Below, piece by piece: positions 1 through 4,902 of a stretch of DNA of 8,501 nucleotides (position 1 is the first letter of the stretch; every line of letters begins with the position of its first letter). Source of the DNA: Clostridiales bacterium (GTDB lineage Bacteria > Bacillota > Clostridia > Oscillospirales > Acutalibacteraceae); the NCBI GenBank assembly GCA_019421725.1, contig JAHZES010000084.1:1-8501 (forward strand), read 5' to 3'. The position numbers and the translations under genes were made by a program. The notes below the pieces were generated by a model. That model saw only the letters and a program-made list of their open reading frames with translations, searched no databases and had not been told where the DNA came from.

Positions 1-231
1 GTGGTCGAGCGATTCCTTGCGCAGCCGTGCAGCCTCAATGAAAACCGAAAGATTTTCCTTGGCTTTTTCCTGACCGATGTACTCGCGCAGGCTGCGCGGG
101 CGCAGCGGGTTTTCCACATCGGCGTCCTCCGGGGAAAAATCCGGGCTGGTGATCCGGTTCTCAAAATCCATTTCCATATCTTCGGCTTCTACGGTATGGC
201 TTAAAAGACCGCCTGATACCTTCTTTTTCAT
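1..231 (-). CDS. ruvB: RuvB Holliday junction branch-migration helicase, N-terminal part (cut by window edge)
   Basis: This is the first 77 codons of RuvB, the AAA+ ATPase motor that pulls DNA through the RuvA-bound Holliday junction. The visible part has an acidic, poorly conserved leader followed by the family hallmark RPRSLREYIGQEKAKENL, then the helix ending RLRKESLDH that directly precedes the Walker A strand in RuvB proteins. Walker A itself lies beyond the edge. The start is the ATG at 229-231, with an upstream AAAGGAG-type ribosome binding site (about 244-249). The stretch between them contains the short palindrome GGGGATTCCCC, which may lengthen the apparent spacing. It is the third gene of a ruvC-ruvA-ruvB operon, 37 bases after ruvA. 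Family assignment is secure; the rest of the gene cannot be judged. Confidence 0.95.
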   Translation of the reverse strand, partial: MKKKVSGGLLSHTVEAEDMEMDFENRITSPDFSPEDADVENPLRPRSLREYIGQEKAKENLSVFIEAARLRKESLDH

Positions 232-268
232 AGGGGATTCCCCGCTCCTTTCCGTTTATTTCGGTAAA

Positions 269-874
269 TCACATTCGCGCTCCCATCGCTTTGAGCGAAA
301 GCCGAATCAATTCTTCGGTGGGCAGAGCGCTGTCAAGCTTTGCAACGACTGCGGCCGCGTCGGACGGGGTATATCCCAGAACCGTAAGCGCGCCGATGGC
401 TTCGGCGGCGTGCCCCGCGGCGGAGGGCCCCCCCCCTCCGGCAGGTCCGGCAGCGGGTGCTTCTGCAGAAAGCTTTGCGACCTTGTCGCGCAGCTCCAAT
501 ACAATTCTCTGAGCAAGCTTTGGGCCGACTCCGGCTGCGCGGGTCAGCGCTTTAAAATCGCCGGCAGAAATTGCAATGGCCAGCTGCTCCGGGGCAAGCT
601 CGGAAAGAATGTTGAGTCCGGCCTTTGGCCCGACGCCGGAAACGTTGGTCAGCGTTTTAAAGCAGTTCAGTTCAGCCTGTGTGGAAAAGCCGAACAGATC
701 CAATGCGTCCTCCCGAACGTTCAGATGGGTAAAAAGAGTGACCTCTCTCCCTAATGGAGGGAGTGCGCGCAGTGTGTTCATGGTAGTCATACATTTAAAA
801 CCGACGCCGCCGCATTCCACAACGGCGAAGCCGGGCTCGATGTGGATCAAAGTCCCTTTTAAGCTGTAAAACAT
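269..874 (-). CDS. ruvA: RuvA Holliday junction-binding subunit
   Basis: RuvA binds the four-way junction as a tetramer and loads RuvB rings. The 201-residue product has the normal family length and three domains. Residues 1-63 form the OB fold, ending in NVREDALDLFGF, which carries the acidic pin (E55, D56) that separates DNA strands. Residues 65-135 hold two helix-hairpin-helix motifs, SGVGPKAG (79-86) and AGVGPKLAQRI (114-124). After a Pro/Gly/Ala linker (about 138-152), residues 155-201 form domain III, which contacts RuvB (AIGALTVLGYTPSDA). The ATG start at 872-874 has an AAGAGG-like ribosome binding site about 10 bases upstream. The gene lies 33 bases after ruvC and 37 before ruvB. The linker is encoded by an unusual G9 run (see 421-440); the frame is intact as given. 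Confidence 0.97.
   Translation of the reverse strand: MFYSLKGTLIHIEPGFAVVECGGVGFKCMTTMNTLRALPPLGREVTLFTHLNVREDALDLFGFSTQAELNCFKTLTNVSGVGPKAGLNILSELAPEQLAIAISAGDFKALTRAAGVGPKLAQRIVLELRDKVAKLSAEAPAAGPAGGGGPSAAGHAAEAIGALTVLGYTPSDAAAVVAKLDSALPTEELIRLSLKAMGARM
421..440. repeat. Inverted repeat with a nine-base G/C homopolymer inside ruvA
   Basis: On the plus strand, CGGAGGG (421-427) and CCCTCCG (434-440) are perfect inverted repeats separated by six C bases. The C run is nine bases long (428-436), so the ruvA coding strand carries G9. It encodes part of the glycine-rich linker between domains II and III. A homopolymer of this length within a 7-bp hairpin is prone to polymerase slippage. A one-base change would remove the RuvB-contacting domain III. 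The repeat is seen directly; any switching role is inference. Confidence 0.85.
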
Positions 875-907
875 AGATCGATCGCCTCTTGTTCTTTGAA
901 TGGATCA

Positions 908-1417
908 TTATCGGGTACCGCGCTGAGCAAAAGCCCTGCGAAGGGGAGAACCGGCCGCCTGCGCGTGGCAGATGGCAATGGCCAGGGCGTCGGCGGTATC
1001 GTCCGGCTTTGGGACCTGACGCAGACAGAGCAGCCGCCGCGTCATTTCCATCACTTGCGGTTTTTCGGCTCGTCCGTACCCGGTAACGGCCGTTTTCACC
1101 TGCAGGGGAGTATATTCAAATAATGGAATACGGTTTTTCTGAGCCGCAAGTAAAATAACCCCGCGCGCTTCGGCAACGCCGATGGCGGTTGTCGTGTTGG
1201 TGTTGAAATAAAGCTTTTCCACGGCGGCGGCGTCGGGACGCCATTTTTCCATGATCACCGTCAGACAGTCAAAAATGCTTTCCAGCCGGCGCGAAAAATC
1301 GGTTTCTGCAGCGGTGGAGACCGCGCCGTATTCCAACGGAATATACCGGCCCTGCTCCTGGCGGATGACGCCGAAGCCGACGATGGCGTAGCCGGGGTCG
1401 ATGCCAAGAATAACCAT
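908..1417 (-). CDS. ruvC: RuvC crossover junction endodeoxyribonuclease
   Basis: RuvC resolves Holliday junctions by paired incisions, working with RuvAB. The 169-residue product has the RNase H-like fold signature MVILGIDPG at its N terminus. The metal-binding acidic residues are all visible: D7, E67 (in AAAVEKLYF), and D140 and D143 (in PDDTADALAIAICH), matching the D-E-D-D pattern of the family. A TTG six bases upstream (1421-1423) could also open the frame. I prefer the ATG at 1415-1417 because the AGGAGG at 1427-1432 is nine bases from it but only three from the TTG, and because family members normally begin MxILGIDPG. It is the first gene of the ruvCAB operon, with its own promoter at 1496-1524 and 33 bases before ruvA. 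Confidence 0.96.
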   Translation of the reverse strand: MVILGIDPGYAIVGFGVIRQEQGRYIPLEYGAVSTAAETDFSRRLESIFDCLTVIMEKWRPDAAAVEKLYFNTNTTTAIGVAEARGVILLAAQKNRIPLFEYTPLQVKTAVTGYGRAEKPQVMEMTRRLLCLRQVPKPDDTADALAIAICHAQAAGSPLRRAFAQRGTR

Positions 1418-1426
1418 TTTCAATTT

Positions 1427-1432
1427 CCTCCT
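1427..1432 (-). promoter_or_regulatory. ruvC ribosome binding site that decides the start
   Basis: The minus strand reads AGGAGG here, a full match to the anti-Shine-Dalgarno sequence. It lies nine bases from the ATG at 1417 and only three from the alternative TTG at 1423, so it supports the ATG start. Confidence 0.85.
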
Positions 1433-1495
1433 GCCGGTTATTTTTCGTGCCGCTGCGGTGAGAGAATTTCAGAACCGCCGGGGTTAATCCAAGTT

Positions 1496-1524
1496 ATTAT
1501 AACATATTATCGGCGACCGGGCAA
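1496..1524 (-). promoter_or_regulatory. Promoter of the ruvCAB operon (extended -10, sigma-A type)
   Basis: On the minus strand a -35 box TTGCCC (1519-1524, four of six consensus) is followed by exactly 17 bases and a perfect -10 box TATAAT (1496-1501). The bases just before the -10 give TGnTATAAT, an extended -10. Transcription would start near 1489, leaving a leader of about 70 bases before ruvC. I saw no Firmicute LexA box (GAAC-N4-GTTC type) in the region, so SOS control is not indicated. Confidence 0.85.
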
Positions 1525-1747
1525 CGGCTCTGCGGCGGAAAGCGAAAAATACCGGAAAAATTTCCGGAGGTGCAAGGACTGCGGAGTTTTTTGAAAAAAT
1601 GTGTATTTTTGCAGAATATCGTGTCAATTGACCGGGGCGGCTCATAAGATGAATCAAACCGATACACTGCGACGGATACAGCCCTGCGCTTTTACGGCCG
1701 GCGAGGGGACAGAATCCGCTTCACAGACGAAAGGAATGGTTGTTAAG
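1525..1747. other. Upstream half of the divergent ruvC / ATPase intergenic region
   Basis: The stretch between the ruvC promoter and the ATPase start contains no convincing gene. It holds a perfect inverted repeat (1552-1567), a short palindrome GTCAATTGAC (1623-1632), and one weak plus-strand promoter candidate: TTGAAA at 1591-1596, 17 bases, then GAATAT at 1614-1619, a poor -10 match. The ATPase reading frame stays open back to 1601, but that extension has no family resemblance I recognise and no ribosome binding site, so I treat it as untranslated. Confidence 0.5.
1552..1567. repeat. Perfect 7-bp inverted repeat, possible operator
   Basis: CCGGAAA (1552-1558) and TTTCCGG (1561-1567) are perfect inverted repeats separated by AA. 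The two-base centre is too short for an RNA hairpin, so a dimeric DNA-binding protein site is the more natural reading. It lies upstream of both the ruvC promoter and the ATPase gene. No regulator is known to me for this sequence. Confidence 0.6.
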
Positions 1748-2836
1748 ATGGTTTACGACAGGAATGTTCCCTGTTTTTTTCTGGGAGCTAATTCTGCACA
1801 AGGCTTTGCGTCCCGGTTTGACGCATTATACGATCCACAGAGCGATTGGCGCGCCTTTATTCTGAAGGGCGGCCCCGGCAGCGGCAAGTCCACGTTGATG
1901 CAGTCGGTAGCCAAATCGCTGCTGGAACGCGGAGAGGAAACAGAACTGATCTACTGCTCGTCTGACCCGGTCTCTCTGGATGCGGTCATATTTCCGCGGG
2001 TGCGCTTCTGCATTGCCGACGGCACCGCGCCGCATGTATTGGAGCCGCAATATCCCGGCGCATGTGAAACCTTGCTGAATCCGGGCGACTGTTGGGATGA
2101 AGATGTGCTCTTTCTGCAGAGACAGGAAATTTTTTCGCTTTGCGAAGAAATTTCCTGTCAGCACCGTCGCGCGCGCCGGTATTTGAACGCGGCGGGTTCA
2201 TTGCTGGGGGAAAACCGCAGGCTGGCGCTGGAATCGTTGAACGCCGGCGCGCTGGAGGCCTATGCCGGGCGGCTGGGAAGACGGACTTTTCCAAAGCGCC
2301 GCGAGCAAAGAGGGACTGAAAGGCCGCGTTTTCTTTCCGGCTTTACGCCGGACGGGTGCATCTGTTTCTGGGATACGGTTTCCTGTTATGCCAAATCGGT
2401 AACGGCAGTTGAGGACGAGTACGGCGCAGCGGCCCCCATTCTGCTTTCTTCCCTGCGGGAGCGTGCGCTTGCCTCCGGTTACGACGTGATTGCCTGCTAT
2501 TGTCCTCTGTTCCCCTTTGACAAGTTGGATGCATTGATCGTTCCGGAAATGGAGATCGCGTTTATTACGGAAAACCGTTTTTTAAAACCGAAGATCGATT
2601 TGACCAGGACTGTTCACACCAGACGCTTTTTAAAGGAAAATATCGCGGCGCACCGGCAAAGAATTCGTTTTGGGCGCCGCGCCGCCGCGGAATTGATTGA
2701 CGAGGCAGTTGCTTCGCTGTGGCAGGCGCGTCACATCCATGACGAGTTGGAAGCAATTTATAAAAAAGCGATGGATTTTAACGCCCTTGACCGGATGACG
2801 GAAGCTTTGATCAACCGGATATCGGAGCGTCTCTGA
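1748..2836 (+). CDS. PRK06851-type P-loop ATPase with duplicated halves, function unknown
   Basis: The 362-residue product resembles PRK06851-type proteins, uncharacterised P-loop NTPases of Firmicutes. The first half starts FFLGANSAQGF, has a Walker A motif GGPGSGKST (41-49), then LIYCSSDPVSLDAV (67-80) and a Walker B-like strand RFCIADGTAPH (86-96). The second half, from about 194, repeats the order: FLSGFTPDG, a degenerate P-loop position (VEDEYGAAAPILL, 221-233, with no GxxGxGK), then IACYCPLFPFDKLDALIVP and AFITENRF. It ends in the helix HDELEAIYKKAMDF. No signal peptide or membrane segment is visible, so it should be cytoplasmic. I chose the ATG at 1748 because AAAGGA (1730-1735) lies 12 bases upstream; the in-frame ATG at 1736 abuts that site. 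It stands alone between divergent ruvC and a terminator, so context gives no clue to its job. Confidence 0.88.
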   Translation: MVYDRNVPCFFLGANSAQGFASRFDALYDPQSDWRAFILKGGPGSGKSTLMQSVAKSLLERGEETELIYCSSDPVSLDAVIFPRVRFCIADGTAPHVLEPQYPGACETLLNPGDCWDEDVLFLQRQEIFSLCEEISCQHRRARRYLNAAGSLLGENRRLALESLNAGALEAYAGRLGRRTFPKRREQRGTERPRFLSGFTPDGCICFWDTVSCYAKSVTAVEDEYGAAAPILLSSLRERALASGYDVIACYCPLFPFDKLDALIVPEMEIAFITENRFLKPKIDLTRTVHTRRFLKENIAAHRQRIRFGRRAAAELIDEAVASLWQARHIHDELEAIYKKAMDFNALDRMTEALINRISERL

Positions 2837-2857
2837 CCGATTCATTGAGGATAAAAC

Positions 2858-2893
2858 CGGATACCCCGGCTTGCCGGGGCTGTCCGTTTTTTT
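2858..2893 (+). terminator. Intrinsic terminator of the ATPase gene
   Basis: The inner stem CCCCGG (2864-2869) / CCGGGG (2874-2879) has a CTTG loop. An outer CGGA/TCCG pairing (2858-2861 / 2883-2886) is offset by a small internal loop. Seven T bases follow (2887-2893). It begins about 20 bases after the stop codon. Confidence 0.93.
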
Positions 2894-2924
2894 GTTTGGA
2901 ACAGCTCAGACCGCTTGCCGCATG

Positions 2925-2958
2925 AAGACCGGAGGGAAGAAAAGCCCCCGGTCTTTTT
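2925..2958 (+). terminator. Second intrinsic terminator upstream of the heat-shock operon
   Basis: AAGACCGG (2925-2932) pairs with CCGGTCTT (2948-2955), and GGG (2934-2936) with CCC (2945-2947), leaving one bulged A and an eight-base loop. The run of T bases from 2954 to 2958 gives the U tract for plus-strand transcripts. No gene lies between it and the first terminator, so it probably acts as a backup that insulates the hrcA promoter from read-through. Confidence 0.85.
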
Positions 2959-3085
2959 ACTGCTTCGGCAAAGGCTGAAAGACGCTGCGAAGGAGATATA
3001 TAAAGGTAATATCTTAATTTAATGCGGTGGTTGAAAGCGATCGTAATAAATTTTGGGATTTAACAATTAGTTTACAATTCTCCTG
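2959..3085. other. Upstream region of the hrcA promoter
   Basis: Together with the terminators this makes a gene-free stretch of 338 bases between the ATPase and hrcA. It becomes A+T-rich towards the promoter. It contains a short inverted repeat AGATAT-N9-ATATCT (2994-3014). I see no gene, CtsR box or RNA gene in it. Confidence 0.45.
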
Positions 3086-3119
3086 TTGACAAAAAGACCG
3101 TAAGATGATACATTATAAT
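3086..3119 (+). promoter_or_regulatory. Promoter of the hrcA-grpE-dnaK-dnaJ operon (vegetative type)
   Basis: A perfect -35 box TTGACA (3086-3091) is followed, after 17 bases, by TACATT (3109-3114, four of six consensus). A perfect TATAAT (3114-3119) overlaps it, but at 22 bases from the -35, too far for normal pairing. The start would fall near 3121-3126, at the left edge of CIRCE, the usual arrangement for HrcA-repressed genes. Which -10 is used cannot be settled from sequence. Confidence 0.85.
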
Positions 3120-3123
3120 CATG

Positions 3124-3150
3124 TTAGCACTCTACGAGCAAGAGTGCTAA
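3124..3150. promoter_or_regulatory. CIRCE operator (HrcA binding site)
   Basis: TTAGCACTC (3124-3132), nine bases, GAGTGCTAA (3142-3150): a perfect match to the CIRCE consensus in both arms and in spacer length. HrcA dimers bind this element and block transcription; GroEL is known in Bacillus to keep HrcA active. It sits at the transcription start and 25 bases before the hrcA ATG, so the operon is autoregulated. In the RNA it can also fold as a hairpin in the leader. Confidence 0.98.
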
Positions 3151-3174
3151 ATAAACCCGGTGGGGGTGAGAACA

Positions 3175-4203
3175 ATGACGCTGGGTGACAGAAAATTAAA
3201 AGTGCTTTTTGCAGTCGTTGAATCTTACATCGCTACCGGTGAGCCGGTGGGTTCCAAGGCGGTCTGCGAAATGATGGACAACACCGTTTCTTCGGCAACG
3301 ATCCGGAATGAAATGGCTGCGTTGGACGAGATGGGGCTGTTGGAGCAGCCGCACACATCTGCAGGTAGGATACCGACGCACCAGGGCTACCGGACCTATA
3401 TCCGGAATCTGCGCCGCAGAACGCTGCCGGAGCAGGAACGCCTTGTAATTGACAGTATGCTTTCCGAAGCAAACAGAGACCCAGAGCAGCTTTTGGAGGA
3501 AGCCGCTCAGGTGTTGGCCTCGATGACTAACTGTGCTGCGGTTTCCACAACGCCGATGGCTCAGACGACCACTGTGCGCAGCGTTCAGGTGGTTCCGGTC
3601 GCGGCCAGAACCGCGTTGATCGTTTTGATGACATCCTCCGGGATCTTTAAAAATAAGGTTTGCCGGTGCGACTTTACGCTGACTCCCGAAGTCATGCGTG
3701 TGGTGGCGCGGCTGATGAACGAAAAAATAACCGGGAAGCCGCTTTCCGAAATAACGCTGGCTTATCTGCAGACGCTCGCTGCTTCCATTGGCGAATTTGC
3801 CTTTCTGGTTTCCCCGATTCTGATGGCGCTGTTTGAAGCGGTGAAGGATGCCTCTTCTGCAGACTTTTGTCTGGAAGGACAGGCAAATCTGCTGGCTCAT
3901 GCGGAATATGACGACACCAGCGCAAGAAGGATCCTGAGCTTTCTCAACCGCCGTGCCGAGCTGGCAAATCTGCTGAATCAGAAAAGGGGCGGCGTTCAGA
4001 CCTTTATCGGCGGAGACATCGACCGGCCGGAGCTTGCCGATTCCAGCATGGTGATCGCGCGTTACCGCGTAAGCGGAGAGGAGCTGGGCTCTATCGCGGT
4101 CATTGGTCCTACGCGGATGGATTATTCAAAAGTTATGGCAAGTCTCGAATATTTCTCCAGCGAAGTCGGCAGAATTCTGACGGAGCTGCTGAAAAACGAA
4201 TGA
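3175..4203 (+). CDS. hrcA: HrcA heat-shock repressor
   Basis: HrcA represses class I heat-shock genes by binding CIRCE. The 342-residue product has normal length. Residues 1-78 form the winged helix-turn-helix: TLGDRKLKVLFAVVESYI, GEPVGSKAV (22-30), SSATIRNEMAALDEMGLLEQ (39-58) and the conserved SAGRIPTHQGYRTYI. The remainder matches the GAF-like effector/dimer part and ends YFSSEVGRILTELL. I chose the ATG at 3175: GGGGGTGAG (3162-3170) lies just upstream, and homologues begin near this residue. A GTG at 3160 would add five residues and overlap the ribosome binding site. It is the first gene of the operon, 25 bases after CIRCE and 37 before grpE. Confidence 0.97.
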   Translation: MTLGDRKLKVLFAVVESYIATGEPVGSKAVCEMMDNTVSSATIRNEMAALDEMGLLEQPHTSAGRIPTHQGYRTYIRNLRRRTLPEQERLVIDSMLSEANRDPEQLLEEAAQVLASMTNCAAVSTTPMAQTTTVRSVQVVPVAARTALIVLMTSSGIFKNKVCRCDFTLTPEVMRVVARLMNEKITGKPLSEITLAYLQTLAASIGEFAFLVSPILMALFEAVKDASSADFCLEGQANLLAHAEYDDTSARRILSFLNRRAELANLLNQKRGGVQTFIGGDIDRPELADSSMVIARYRVSGEELGSIAVIGPTRMDYSKVMASLEYFSSEVGRILTELLKNE

Positions 4204-4224
4204 AGACAGGCAGAGACAATATAC

Positions 4225-4231
4225 AAGGGAG
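4225..4231 (+). promoter_or_regulatory. grpE ribosome binding site pointing to a TTG start
   Basis: AAGGGAG (4225-4231) directly abuts an ATG (4232) and lies nine bases from an in-frame TTG (4241). The spacing favours the TTG, which would give a protein beginning MSEQKEQKKTET, like many GrpE tails. Confidence 0.7.
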
Positions 4232-4240
4232 ATGACAGAT

Positions 4241-4823
4241 TTGTCTGAACAGAAAGAACAAAAGAAGACGGAAACGGCACAGAAGGAAACAGTTCGGAGC
4301 CGGACAGGAGGCAGACGCCGCACAGTGTGATTCCGCGACGGAGGTTCAGCCGGAACAGTCCGACGTGACTGCCGAGCTGCGGGAGGAGATCAAAAAGCTG
4401 CAGGCAGAATTGGAGAAACAAAAGGATTTGGATATGCGCGTCCGTGCAGAGTACGATAATTTCCGCAAGCGTACCTCCCGCGAAATGAGCGAGATCGCTG
4501 CTCGCGCAAAAGCAGAGGCCATTGCCGAAATTCTTCCGATTGCCGATAATATCGATCGGGCGCTTTCCGTACAGGAAGGCAGCGAGGCCGATATCCGTAA
4601 GGGTGTCGAAATGATCCATACACAGATCGAAAATGCCTTTCAAAAGCTTGGTATTGAAGCGATCAATGAAGAAAATGTGGAGTTTGATCCGCATCTTCAC
4701 AATGCGGTGATGCATGTGGAGGATGAGGAGGCAAAGGCCAATACAGTGATCCAGGTGCTGCAGAAGGGCTATAAAGTAGGCAGCAGGGTGCTGCGTTATG
4801 CAATGGTCAAAGTAGCAAATTAA
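4241..4823 (+). CDS. grpE: GrpE nucleotide exchange factor, with an apparent frameshift in the N-terminal tail
   Basis: GrpE is the DnaK exchange factor, working as a dimer. The core, intact from 4365, has the long coiled coil (ELREEIKKLQAELEKQKDLD, then RAEYDNFRKRTSREM) and the beta domain signature FDPHLHNAVMHVEDEEAKAN with the end QKGYKVGSRVLRYAMVKVAN. The 5' part does not share that frame. From the ribosome binding site and TTG 4241 the frame reads MSEQKEQKKTETAQKETV, then turns arginine-rich and stops at TGA 4328-4330. The core frame upstream of 4365 reads an acidic tail, GAGQEADAAQCDSATEVQ, from about 4296 but has no ATG, GTG or TTG. One extra base (or two missing) around 4290-4305 would join them. 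Without that, the only start is GTG 4365, giving 152 residues with no ribosome binding site. The span given assumes one gene; its length is therefore not a multiple of three. Confidence 0.88.
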
Positions 4824-4832
4824 GCTTTTCCC

Positions 4833-4849
4833 ATCGGCGGAACGCCGAT
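4833..4849 (+). repeat. Hairpin in the grpE-dnaK spacer
   Basis: ATCGGCG (4833-4839) pairs perfectly with CGCCGAT (4843-4849) around a GAA loop, ten bases after the grpE stop and 54 before dnaK. No T run follows, so it is not a standard terminator. It could mark an mRNA processing or stability point that lets dnaK be expressed above the genes upstream; that role is inference. Confidence 0.75.
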
Positions 4850-4902
4850 TTAACTTATAAAACAAAACCAAACAGAGAAGTATCTGAACGGGGGAATTTA
4901 TT

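Noticed and set aside
77..754. 225-codon plus-strand open frame over ruvB and ruvA
   Set aside because: It is a mirror of ruvA/ruvB, with low-complexity Gly/Pro/Arg runs from the G9 region; the minus-strand genes are certain.
1601..1747. 49-residue N-terminal extension of the ATPase
   Set aside because: No ribosome binding site or family similarity; the family normally begins a few residues before the FFLGANS motif, matching the ATG at 1748.
3022..3063. Short open frame MRWLKAIVINFGI upstream of the hrcA promoter
   Set aside because: Only 13 codons, no properly spaced ribosome binding site, and it lies upstream of the operon promoter.
4306..4330. RF2-like programmed frameshift signal (AGGAGG then TGA) in grpE
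   Set aside because: The Shine-Dalgarno-like element is 13 bases from the codon before the stop instead of about three, there is no slippery CUU-type codon, and the protein composition indicates the frame change lies upstream.
4856..4861. TATAAA as an internal -10 for a dnaK promoter
   Set aside because: No -35 box at 16-18 bases upstream; that position is occupied by the hairpin stem.
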